A DNA stretch of 39,832 nt from Gallionellaceae bacterium (GTDB lineage Bacteria; Pseudomonadota; Gammaproteobacteria; Burkholderiales; Gallionellaceae). The stretch's first letter is position 1. Each line of letters begins with the position of its first letter. The notes beneath the pieces were generated by a model, which saw nothing but the letters and a program-made list of their open reading frames with translations, was not told the origin of the DNA and did no database searches. Where the stretch lies: the NCBI GenBank assembly GCA_008080515.1, contig VIKH01000001.1:19940-59771 (forward strand). The letters are read 5' to 3'. Made by a program: the position numbers and the translations under genes. Of this stretch, positions 33,046-39,832 are shown in pieces.

Positions 33046-36000
33046 TCACACCCCTTCCCACACTTTCTGCAAGCGCTTCACCGACACGATCACCGGCGTC
33101 TTCAGCTCCTGTGCGAACAGCGACACGCGCAGTTCCTGCAACAGCCAGCCGAAATCTTCCAGCCTGGTGTCGTGCTCGCCCTGCTGCCACCCTTGCAGCC
33201 TGCGCTGCCACTGCTGCTGCAAGGGAAGCAATTGCGCCAGTTGCTGGGGGTCGCGCGCGGAATTGGCGCGCAGCTTTTCCAGCCGCACGACGATCGCCTT
33301 GAGGTAGCGCGGGATATGCTGCAAGCGCTGGTAGGGGGTCTGCGCGATGAATTCTTTTCCCAGCAGCCAGCCGCATTGCGTGCGGATGTCCTGAACGGCC
33401 TGTCCGTGCGCTTTGGCGGCTTGCAGGTTTTTTTGCACCAACTGGTATTCGGCTAGGATGGCTGCGGCCAGCCGCGCGATTTCCTGCGCCACCAACGCCA
33501 GGCGACCTTTTGCTTCCTTGCAGCGCGCGGCAAACTCTTTTTCGTTGGCGGGCCAGGGCTCCATCAGGCAGCAGCGATCAAAGGTCACGGACAGAATCTG
33601 CCGCAACAAATCCTGTTGGCTGCCGAAGGGGAGGAATTGCATCGCCATTGCCTGCAAGCCCGGCAGGTTTTTCTCCAGAAATTTGACCTGCTCTTTCAGC
33701 GCCAGCATGAACAGGCGCGTGAGCCCCTTACGGTGTAGGGTGTGCGCCTCTTCGCGGGTGTCGAAGGCTTGCAGCGCGACCGCATCTTGCCCGTCCACCA
33801 GCGCATTGAATACCGTGACATTCTGCCCGGCGCGTCGCACCTGCAAGGTTTCGGTAAAATCGCCGAAGTCCCAGGAGGTGTGGCGCGTCGCGTTTGGCGC
33901 ATCCGTTCTCCCCCCGGCTTCCTCCCGGGGGGAGAGGGAGCCAGATGAGCTGGGCGCGGAAAGCAGCCCCTTTCTCTCCGGGGGAGAGGAAGGGGCGTAG
34001 GTTTGCGGCGGCACCTCTCTTCTTGGTGCCCACTCACCGCGCAACTGGGCAAAATTGCGCGACATACCCAACTGCCTGCCGTGTTCATCCACCACGCGAA
34101 AATTCATCGCGAGGTGCGCGGGCAACTGCTCGAAACGAAACGCGTCCAGCGGTACTTCAAGCTGTTTCTGCTGGCGGACATGGCGGGCCAGCGCGTGCAG
34201 CAACGGCGTATCGGAAGGCGCAACCTCGCGACAGAACCCGGCGGCAAATTCCGGCACCGGCACCAGATGGCGGCGCAGTTTCTGCGGCAGGGTTTTCAGC
34301 GTTTGCACCACTTTTTCCGCCAGCAGGCCGGGAACCAGGTACTCGCACCGCGCCGCAGCTACCTGATTGATAAGTGCTTGCGGCACGGTCAGCGTCACGC
34401 CATCGTCCTTTTGCCCGGGCGCGAAATGGTAGGCCAGCGCGTAGCTGACGTTGTTCATCAGCAGCTGCGGCGGAAACTGGTCGGTGGTGATGCCCGCCGC
34501 CTGGTGGCGCATCAGGTCGTCGCGTTGCAGGTAAAGCAGTTTTGGCGCATCGCGCTCCGCGCCCTTGCGCCACGCCTCGAACGCCGCGCCGTTGTGGACG
34601 TGAGCCGGGATGCGGCTGTCGTAAAAGGCGAAGATCAGCTCGTCGTCCACCAGTACGTCCGGGCGCCGCGCCTTGTGCTCCAGCGCCTCGATGTCGCGCA
34701 CCAGTTTCTGGTTGTGCGCGAAAAACGCCGCCTGCGTGTTGAACTCTCCCGCCACCAGCGCCTGGCGGATGAAAATCGCGCGCGATTCCTCCACGTTCAT
34801 CGGCCCGTAATGCACGCGTTTTTTCGGGTTGATGACCAGACCGTACAGCGTGCTGCGCTCCCACGCCGCCACCTGCGCCGCCTTTTTTTCCCAGTGCGGG
34901 TCGTAATAGTGCCGCTTGATGAGGTGCGCACCGACCTCTTCCAGCCATTCCGGTTCGATACGCGCGGTGCAGCGGGCATATAGCCGCGCCGTTTCGACGA
35001 TCTCGGCCGCCACCACCCATTTCGCCCCTTTCTTCGCCAGCACCGAATTGGATGCGATGAGAAACCTGATTTCGCGTGCGCCGAGATAATGTGCGTCCTC
35101 CGCGCTCCTGCTCCCGATATTGCCGAGCAAGCCGGCCAGCAAGGCTTTGTGTATCTGCTCGTAGCTGGCAGGCTGCTCGTTCGGTTTCATGCCCATTTCA
35201 GCCACTTGCGCGTGCAGTTGCTGGTGCAGCTCGTGCCATTCGCGCAGCCGTAATGGCGACAGGAATTTTTCGCGACACCCTTCCGCCCACAGGCGGTTGG
35301 ATTTTCTGTGTTTCACCGCCTCCTGAAACCACGCCCACAATTTGAGGTAAGCCAGGAAATCCGAGCGCTCGTCGTTAAAGCGCTGGTGCGCTGCATCCGC
35401 CGCCTCGCGCCGCTCGGCTGGGCGGTCGCGCGGGTCTTGCAGCGACAGCGCACCGGCGATGATAAGAATTTCCGTCAGGCAGTTATATTGCCGCCCGGCC
35501 AGCAACAGGCGGGCGATTTTCGGGTCGAGCGGCAGTTTGGCCAATTCGTGGCCCAGCGGGGTCAATTGCCGCTTCTCGTCTATCGCTCCCAGCTCCGCCA
35601 GCAACTGGTAGCCGTCCGCAATCGAGCGCGAGCCGGGCGGCTCGATGAACGGGAATTGCTCGATTTCGCCGAGATCGAGCGCAGCCATGCGCAAGATTAC
35701 CGTCGCCAGCGACACGCGAAAAATTTCCGCGTCGGTATATTCCGCTCGTTCCAGAAATTCGATTTCATCGTACAAACGCACGCAGACACCGCTCATCACG
35801 CGGCCACAGCGACCGGCGCGCTGGCTGGCGGAGGCGCGCGAAATTTTCTCGACGCGCAACTGCTCCACCTTCTGCCGGATACTGTAGCGGTTGATACGCG
35901 CAAGGCCGCTGTCTATCACGTAGGCGATATTGGGCACGGTGAGTGAAGTTTCCGCGACATTGGTCGCCAGCACGGCGCGGCGCATCCCGGAGGCTGACCG

Positions 36001-36864
36001 GAACACGCGATCCTGCTCTGCCACCGACAGGCGCGAGAACAGCGGCAGGATTTCCACACCCTTCGGGTGATGCTTGCGCAAGGCTTCCGCCGTATCGCGG
36101 ATTTCGCGTTCGCCCGGCAGGAACACCAGCACATCGCCGCGCAGGCCGCCGATGGAAAGCTCGTCCAGCGCGCCGCATATCGCCTGCGGCAAATCTGGCA
36201 TTTCCCCTTCCTCGTCCTGCTGCGGCGGGCGATAGCGTATTTCCACCGGGTAGCTGCGGCCCGATACCTGGATGATCGGCGCACCGTTGAAGTGTTTGGC
36301 GAACCGCTCCGCATCCAGCGTGGCCGAGGCGATAACCAGTTTCAAGTCGGGCCGCTGCGGCAACAGCCGCTTGAAATAGCCCAGCAGAAAATCAATGTTG
36401 AGCGAGCGCTCGTGCGCTTCATCTATGATGAGGGTGTCGTATTTTTTCAGCAGCGGATCACCCTGGATTTCCGCCAGCAGAATGCCGTCGGTCATTAGCT
36501 TGACGCAGGTGCAGTCTGAAACCTTGTCGTTGAAGCGCACCTTGTAGCCAACTATACCGCCAAGCTCGATTTTCAGCTCGTGCGCGATGCGGGCAGCCAC
36601 CGAGCGCGCCGCCACTCTTCTCGGCTGGGTATGCCCGATCATGCCTTGCACCCCGCGACCAAGCGCCAGGCAGATTTTCGGCAGCTGCGTAGTTTTGCCC
36701 GACCCCGTTTCGCCGCATACGATGACGATCTGATGCTCGCCGATAGCACGCGCCAGATCATTGCGGCGCAACACCACCGGCAAATCGGCGGGGTATTCGA
36801 TGGGTTGGATCTGCTCGATGCGCGCCGCGCGTCGCGTCTGCGGGGAATTATGCGGGGTAGTCAT
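33046..36864 (-). CDS. hrpA: ATP-dependent RNA helicase HrpA, with repeat insertion
   Basis: HrpA is a DEAH-box RNA helicase acting on mRNA and stalled ribosomes. The 1272-residue protein has Walker A GETGSGKT (51-58), DEAH (148-151) in LIIDEAHERS, SATLD, and motif VI QRAGRCGR, followed by the HA2/OB region and the long HrpA-specific C-terminal DUF3418 part. The ATG at 36864 is where the family N-terminus begins; the longer frame is a shadow. At about residues 955-990 a Pro/Ser/Arg-rich stretch (YAPSSPPERKG...REEAGGRTDAP) is encoded by a palindromic repeat (33907-33995), related to the one in scpB and in frame. Without it, length is close to E. coli HrpA (1300). Confidence 0.94.
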   Translation of the reverse strand: MTTPHNSPQTRRAARIEQIQPIEYPADLPVVLRRNDLARAIGEHQIVIVCGETGSGKTTQLPKICLALGRGVQGMIGHTQPRRVAARSVAARIAHELKIELGGIVGYKVRFNDKVSDCTCVKLMTDGILLAEIQGDPLLKKYDTLIIDEAHERSLNIDFLLGYFKRLLPQRPDLKLVIASATLDAERFAKHFNGAPIIQVSGRSYPVEIRYRPPQQDEEGEMPDLPQAICGALDELSIGGLRGDVLVFLPGEREIRDTAEALRKHHPKGVEILPLFSRLSVAEQDRVFRSASGMRRAVLATNVAETSLTVPNIAYVIDSGLARINRYSIRQKVEQLRVEKISRASASQRAGRCGRVMSGVCVRLYDEIEFLERAEYTDAEIFRVSLATVILRMAALDLGEIEQFPFIEPPGSRSIADGYQLLAELGAIDEKRQLTPLGHELAKLPLDPKIARLLLAGRQYNCLTEILIIAGALSLQDPRDRPAERREAADAAHQRFNDERSDFLAYLKLWAWFQEAVKHRKSNRLWAEGCREKFLSPLRLREWHELHQQLHAQVAEMGMKPNEQPASYEQIHKALLAGLLGNIGSRSAEDAHYLGAREIRFLIASNSVLAKKGAKWVVAAEIVETARLYARCTARIEPEWLEEVGAHLIKRHYYDPHWEKKAAQVAAWERSTLYGLVINPKKRVHYGPMNVEESRAIFIRQALVAGEFNTQAAFFAHNQKLVRDIEALEHKARRPDVLVDDELIFAFYDSRIPAHVHNGAAFEAWRKGAERDAPKLLYLQRDDLMRHQAAGITTDQFPPQLLMNNVSYALAYHFAPGQKDDGVTLTVPQALINQVAAARCEYLVPGLLAEKVVQTLKTLPQKLRRHLVPVPEFAAGFCREVAPSDTPLLHALARHVRQQKQLEVPLDAFRFEQLPAHLAMNFRVVDEHGRQLGMSRNFAQLRGEWAPRREVPPQTYAPSSPPERKGLLSAPSSSGSLSPREEAGGRTDAPNATRHTSWDFGDFTETLQVRRAGQNVTVFNALVDGQDAVALQAFDTREEAHTLHRKGLTRLFMLALKEQVKFLEKNLPGLQAMAMQFLPFGSQQDLLRQILSVTFDRCCLMEPWPANEKEFAARCKEAKGRLALVAQEIARLAAAILAEYQLVQKNLQAAKAHGQAVQDIRTQCGWLLGKEFIAQTPYQRLQHIPRYLKAIVVRLEKLRANSARDPQQLAQLLPLQQQWQRRLQGWQQGEHDTRLEDFGWLLQELRVSLFAQELKTPVIVSVKRLQKVWEGV
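33907..33995. repeat. Two-stem GC-rich palindromic repeat inside hrpA (copy 2)
   Basis: Stem 1 pairs 33907-33917 with 33925-33935 (11 bp). Stem 2 pairs 33967-33979 with 33983-33995 (13 bp with one T-G). GGGGGAGAGGGAGCCAG at 33928-33944 is identical to 981-997 in scpB. The same order (stem, 17-mer, spacer, stem) in both copies shows they are the same element. Reading frame is kept through the insertion. Confidence 0.8.
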
Positions 36865-36901
36865 GGTGCGCGATTTTACCTGCCGCACATTTCGGGCGCA
36901 C

Positions 36902-36929
36902 AAAAAACCGGGGAGGCCGAAGCCTCCCC
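36902..36929 (-). terminator. Rho-independent terminator after the Cyc2-like gene
   Basis: Stem GGGGAGGC (36910-36917) with GCCTCCCC (36922-36929). On the minus strand the loop is the stable TTCG tetraloop and is followed by a TTTTTT run (36907-36902). It lies 36 bases past the stop of the cytochrome-porin gene and before hrpA, so the cytochrome-porin is transcribed separately. Confidence 0.93.
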
Positions 36930-36964
36930 TGCTGGTATTGTTTGCTTTTGCTGCGCGAGCTGGC

Positions 36965-38335
36965 TTACCACGCACCTTCCAGCAAGAGCAGCGTCTGATT
37001 GGTCTCAACACCGTTAAGGTGGGCATTGCCGCTATAGTGGGTATAGTTCAAATGCAATGCGATATTCTGCGCCAGATCGTACACGGCAGTCAGCGTAGTC
37101 GCATCGTCACCATTGGCGGTGGCAGCCTTGCCATTTTCAGCTTTGCGGTAGGCCAAACCAAGGCTTAACGCATGCGGGATCACACTGTAATCGGCACCAA
37201 CGGTCCAAGCCTTGCGGTCGCCGGACGTAGCTGCGGTTTCGCTGTTATAGACGTTTTTCTTGGTCGCGGTACCTTTAGGAGCTTTAGCATGTTGCACGTA
37301 TATACCTAACTCTTTGCCGGCCACTTCACCCTGCGCCTGAAAATCGAAGAAAGTTTGATCAGAGGCAACTTCAGTGCCAACGCCAGTAGTAGCGGCTACG
37401 TTCGACCAAGATGACCCGGACATTCTGCCCCCGCCAATCTGCATCGCCCAATCGCCCATGGTTGGGGTAGCGGCGATACGGAAATAATTATTGCCAAACT
37501 TCGTAGATGCATAACCTTGCCCGTTACCACCCGGCAGGAACGACGGCGACCACTTGGTGAAGGCGATATATCCGAAGTCGTTTTGCGCGGCGAAAGCGAA
37601 ACCAGTAGCCGCACCACAATCACCTCCGCCAACGTCAGCTGCTGGGGTAGTGCCGCCACTGAAAGCCTTATTGCCGGCCGTGCAGTTACGGTCGGCGTTG
37701 TACTGAACGGCGGAAATCTCGCGGCGCGATTCTGCCCATCGGTTGGAACGTAACACGCCGCTGCTCGATTGTTCGTAGCCTAATTGCGGCCCCATCGCAT
37801 CAGTAGAGAACGGGACGACGCTCAACTTGGCTCCGCCCACGTCGAACACAAACGGCATCCTGAAGCCGGCCATCAACTGGCCACCGCTCACCACGTTGCC
37901 CTCAAAGATGAAACCGACATTTTCCGACACGCGACCACCAAAAAACAGGCTGAATTCATCGCCGAATTGCCACTGGCCATCGCTAGTTGTCGTGCGTGCG
38001 GTATCGCCAGCACCAGCAATAGGTCCTTTTTCAGCGGCACCAGCATTTGCTATGCTGTTATTGTCCTTTACGTGGCGAAGCTTGAACAGCATGGATGCGT
38101 TCAGCGTGTTGGGAATGGACAGGTGTTCGCCTTCAATCTGCGGCTGGGCGCCCATCATGGTGTAGCCGGATGCCTTGAAGGCGCGACCGAAACCGTTCAA
38201 AACCGGAAAGTGTTGCGCGTGGCAGGCGCTGCAGGCCATGCCGACCTGGCGTGCGAATGCCGGAATGGCGGAGGCTTCCGGCGCGAAAGCCGCCGCTGCC
38301 AACAAACCTGCCAGTGATAGGACTGATTTTTTCAT
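36965..38335 (-). CDS. Cyc2-like fused monohaem cytochrome c and outer-membrane porin
   Basis: The 456-residue protein has a signal peptide (cut after about ASA, residue 23), then PAFARQVGMACSACHAQHFPVLNGFGRAFKASGYTM. A single haem site (C35-S-A-C38-H39) is thus embedded in the FARQ...CxxCH...LN.FGR.FK..GY pattern of Cyc2-type proteins. From about residue 75 to the end the sequence alternates as in a beta barrel (about 14-18 strands) and ends in an aromatic residue (GAW). Cyc2 oxidises Fe(II) at the cell surface in iron oxidisers; length (about 400-480) fits. Similar cytochrome-porins also occur outside iron oxidisers, so iron oxidation is inferred. Two further cysteines in loop regions may form a disulfide. 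GGGGGAGAA precedes the ATG; the gene is monocistronic. Confidence 0.75.
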   Translation of the reverse strand: MKKSVLSLAGLLAAAAFAPEASAIPAFARQVGMACSACHAQHFPVLNGFGRAFKASGYTMMGAQPQIEGEHLSIPNTLNASMLFKLRHVKDNNSIANAGAAEKGPIAGAGDTARTTTSDGQWQFGDEFSLFFGGRVSENVGFIFEGNVVSGGQLMAGFRMPFVFDVGGAKLSVVPFSTDAMGPQLGYEQSSSGVLRSNRWAESRREISAVQYNADRNCTAGNKAFSGGTTPAADVGGGDCGAATGFAFAAQNDFGYIAFTKWSPSFLPGGNGQGYASTKFGNNYFRIAATPTMGDWAMQIGGGRMSGSSWSNVAATTGVGTEVASDQTFFDFQAQGEVAGKELGIYVQHAKAPKGTATKKNVYNSETAATSGDRKAWTVGADYSVIPHALSLGLAYRKAENGKAATANGDDATTLTAVYDLAQNIALHLNYTHYSGNAHLNGVETNQTLLLLEGAW

Positions 38336-38513
38336 GAACTTCTCCCCCGATGATTATTTAAGTTGGAAGGTAGCCAATTCTGGCCACTGGAGCCAAATTG
38401 CAGGGATTTATATGCCCGCAACCGGCGCCATAATGCGTCTATCGGAAGAATGCGGGAAAACTTTAGGGCGATTTTCAAAAAGTTATTGATTCGGCCAGCA
38501 AATAGTAGCAACG

Positions 38514-38600
38514 CCATACCGGCGAAAGCCGGTATCCAGTGGCGCGAAAAGCGCGCCGATATTGATTATTGCTGGACTCCGGGTCAAGCCCGGAATGACG
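38514..38600. repeat. Dispersed-type palindromic repeat upstream of the Cyc2-like gene
   Basis: Three hairpins in a row: ATACCGGC with GCCGGTAT (38516-38535), GGCGCG with CGCGCC (38541-38557), and TCCGGG with CCCGGA (38578-38594), ending in AATGACGAATTT. The outer parts (CCGGTATCCAG ... CTGGACTCCGGGTCAAGCCCGGAATGACG style) belong to a very common proteobacterial intergenic repeat. The rest of the 390-base gap 38336-38725 holds an AT-rich stretch near 38460-38510 and no gene that I can support. Confidence 0.75.
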
Positions 38601-38672
38601 AATTTATAGTGTTTGCTTGCCGGCTCAATAGCTTGGGCAAATTGCCTACCCGGCAGTTAAGTAGGAGAAAAC

Positions 38673-38700
38673 AAAAAACTAAGGGGGCTTGCGCCCCCTT
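38673..38700 (-). terminator. Rho-independent terminator after erpA
   Basis: AAGGGGGC (38681-38688) pairs with GCCCCCTT (38693-38700) around TTGC; on the minus strand a TTTTTT run follows (38678-38673). It is 26 bases past the erpA stop. Confidence 0.93.
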
Positions 38701-38725
38701 GTCCGGTCCATGTACCTCTCCTCCG

Positions 38726-39076
38726 TCAAACCGAGAAGGACGAGCCGCAACCGCAGGTAGTCTCGGCGTTGGGGTTACGGATCACGAACTGCGACCCTTC
38801 CAGGCTTTCCTGGTAATCAATCTCGGCCCCTGCCAGATACTGGAAGCTCATCGGGTCGATCAGCAGTTGTACGCCGTTTTTGTTCAGCACGGTGTCGTCC
38901 TCGTTGGCCGCTTCGTCGAAAGTGAATCCATACTGGAAGCCGGAGCAGCCGCCGCCGCTGACAAAGACGCGCAGTTTCAAATCCTGGTTACCTTCTTCCT
39001 CGATCAGCTGCTTTACTTTGTTGGCCGCGTTATCGGTAAACAACAGCGGGTCTTGCGTTTCGGTTACAGTGTTCAT
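38726..39076 (-). CDS. erpA: Iron-sulfur cluster insertion protein ErpA
   Basis: ErpA is an A-type carrier that delivers Fe-S clusters to target proteins. The 116-residue product has the three conserved cysteines C44 ([11 protein letters not shown]), C108 and C110 (TTCGCGSSF). ATG 39076 follows GGAGA, and the protein then has normal length; the longer frame is rejected. It is 19 bases after the bactofilin gene and ends the DUF6776-bactofilin-erpA run, a common betaproteobacterial order. Confidence 0.96.
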   Translation of the reverse strand: MNTVTETQDPLLFTDNAANKVKQLIEEEGNQDLKLRVFVSGGGCSGFQYGFTFDEAANEDDTVLNKNGVQLLIDPMSFQYLAGAEIDYQESLEGSQFVIRNPNAETTCGCGSSFSV

Positions 39077-39095
39077 CGTCGTCTCCATAAATAAA

Positions 39096-39515
39096 TTAAT
39101 TGCCCGTTGATTCGGTTCCACCCAGCTTGAACGCCACTACCTTGTCAGACACCGCTTCCGCAAGGTGCATCAGCCTGCCCTCGACTATCGCGCCCAGCTG
39201 GATTTCCAGTGTTTTATAGTAAACATCCCCTACGACTCGGGCCTTGCCTTGCAGTTCCAGGTAATCCGCCGCATGCACCGGGCCTTCCACCGATCCGTTT
39301 ACCACCAGATGCGTCACGTTGATTTCGCCGTTAATGCGACCGTGCTCGCTCAACACCAGCGTGCTGGGCTTGCCAGGTGCGGCGATGACGTTGCCGTTGA
39401 TCACCCCATCCACCCGCAAACCCCCGGAAAAACTCAAGTCACCATCCACCCTGGTTTCCGCGCCGACCAGCGAATCAATGCGGTTCTGCGGTTTGCTGTG
39501 CCGTTTGCCAAACAT
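39096..39515 (-). CDS. Bactofilin
   Basis: Bactofilins polymerise into cytoskeletal filaments that act in cell shape or polar localisation. The 139-residue protein has a short basic N-terminus ([18 protein letters not shown]) and a DUF583 beta-helix with regular hydrophobic repeats ([58 protein letters not shown]). ATG 39515 follows AAGGGA with good spacing; an ATG two codons upstream is also possible. It lies 16 bases after the DUF6776-like gene. Confidence 0.93.
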   Translation of the reverse strand: MFGKRHSKPQNRIDSLVGAETRVDGDLSFSGGLRVDGVINGNVIAAPGKPSTLVLSEHGRINGEINVTHLVVNGSVEGPVHAADYLELQGKARVVGDVYYKTLEIQLGAIVEGRLMHLAEAVSDKVVAFKLGGTESTGN

Positions 39516-39531
39516 GCTCATTCCCTTGTTC

Positions 39532-39832
39532 TCAAGATAGGCCGAAATCCTGCTTGATCTTTGGCTCGCGTGCCCCTTCTTCAAAGACCCTCACTTGGAC
39601 GTTCTCGATCTGCATCTCGGGCGGCAACTGGAAGCTGCGTTCGATGCGCTGATAATACTTGAATTTTATCTGGTACGCCGTATCAACAGGCGCGCTTTTT
39701 GATAGCAGCTCCTCTTGCGGGAATACCACCACCTTTTTTTCTCCATTATGCTGCACGTTGACCAGCAATTGCAGGTTACCCTGGAATTCTTTAGCGCGCA
39801 GTTGGCCGTTGCGAACCAGCAACATACGGTAG
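39532..39832 (-). CDS. DUF6776-like protein, C-terminal part (partial)
   Basis: The frame is open to the window edge and encodes about 99 residues of the C-terminus. It is a beta-rich domain (NLQLLVNVQHNGEKKVVVFP, YQIKFKYYQRIERSFQLPP, ENVQVRVFEEGA) of the kind found in DUF6776 proteins, which usually start with a membrane helix and a coiled coil; those parts lie outside. It precedes bactofilin and erpA in many betaproteobacteria, which supports the call. Function is unknown. Confidence 0.65.
   Translation of the reverse strand, partial: YRMLLVRNGQLRAKEFQGNLQLLVNVQHNGEKKVVVFPQEELLSKSAPVDTAYQIKFKYYQRIERSFQLPPEMQIENVQVRVFEEGAREPKIKQDFGLS

Overview
The window looks like a chromosome segment of a betaproteobacterium. 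GC is moderately high, there is no phage or insertion sequence, and the housekeeping neighbourhoods (birA-coaX-SPOR, DUF6776-bactofilin-erpA, CobD/CbiB-like, hrpA) are of betaproteobacterial type. The number of c-type cytochrome genes and a Cyc2-like fused cytochrome-porin suggest a respiratory specialist. An iron oxidiser of the Gallionellaceae (Sideroxydans/Gallionella-like) is my best guess. That placement is inference from gene content, not from a marker gene.

Layout. 1-1.6 kb: the end of a HicA-like toxin gene, then scpA-scpB. 1.6-4.4 kb (minus): a small operon encoding DUF2249, FmdE-like, hemerythrin, DUF2249 and a frameshifted polytopic membrane protein. 4.65-8.5 kb (minus): a DUF342/FapA-like protein followed by the RegB/RegA redox two-component pair. 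8.7-11 kb (plus): an OprC/NosA-like TonB-dependent copper receptor. 11.1-15.8 kb (minus): ubiB, a Tim44-domain protein, htpX and an HD-domain protein. 15.96-23.0 kb (minus): the main item, a nine-gene respiratory cluster. 23.2-26.3 kb (minus): radical SAM ArsS, a TVP38-type membrane protein and two small glycosyltransferases (arsenosugar-type neighbourhood). 26.5-28.7 kb (plus): a CobD/CbiB-like protein and an AT-rich acyltransferase that looks acquired. 28.9-32.9 kb (minus): birA-coaX-SPOR, a patatin and a small protein. 33.0-36.9 kb: hrpA. 37.0-38.3 kb: the Cyc2-like cytochrome-porin. 38.7-39.8 kb: erpA, bactofilin and the end of a DUF6776-like gene.

The 16-23 kb cluster encodes a large bd-oxidase-like membrane protein (629 aa, TTG start, no GRQPW Q-loop motif, no CydB partner), five c-type cytochromes carrying eight CXXCH motifs in total (one fused to an ethylbenzene-dehydrogenase-type haem-b domain as in NxrC/EbdC-like subunits), and four small membrane proteins. 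Three of these (34, 41 and 38 aa) are easily missed. Upstream lies a well-placed FNR/DNR-type box plus -10 hexamer and a dyad in the predicted leader. A strong hairpin terminator sits inside the cluster. I read it as a candidate cytochrome-c-linked, bd-like terminal oxidase or electron-transfer complex controlled by oxygen or nitrogen oxides. Together with the Cyc2-like protein it could form an outer-membrane-to-oxygen electron route, but that link is inference.

A second theme is palindromic repeats. The same two-stem GC-rich element is found in frame inside both scpB and hrpA, so the organism appears to tolerate or use mobile palindromes as protein-coding insertions.
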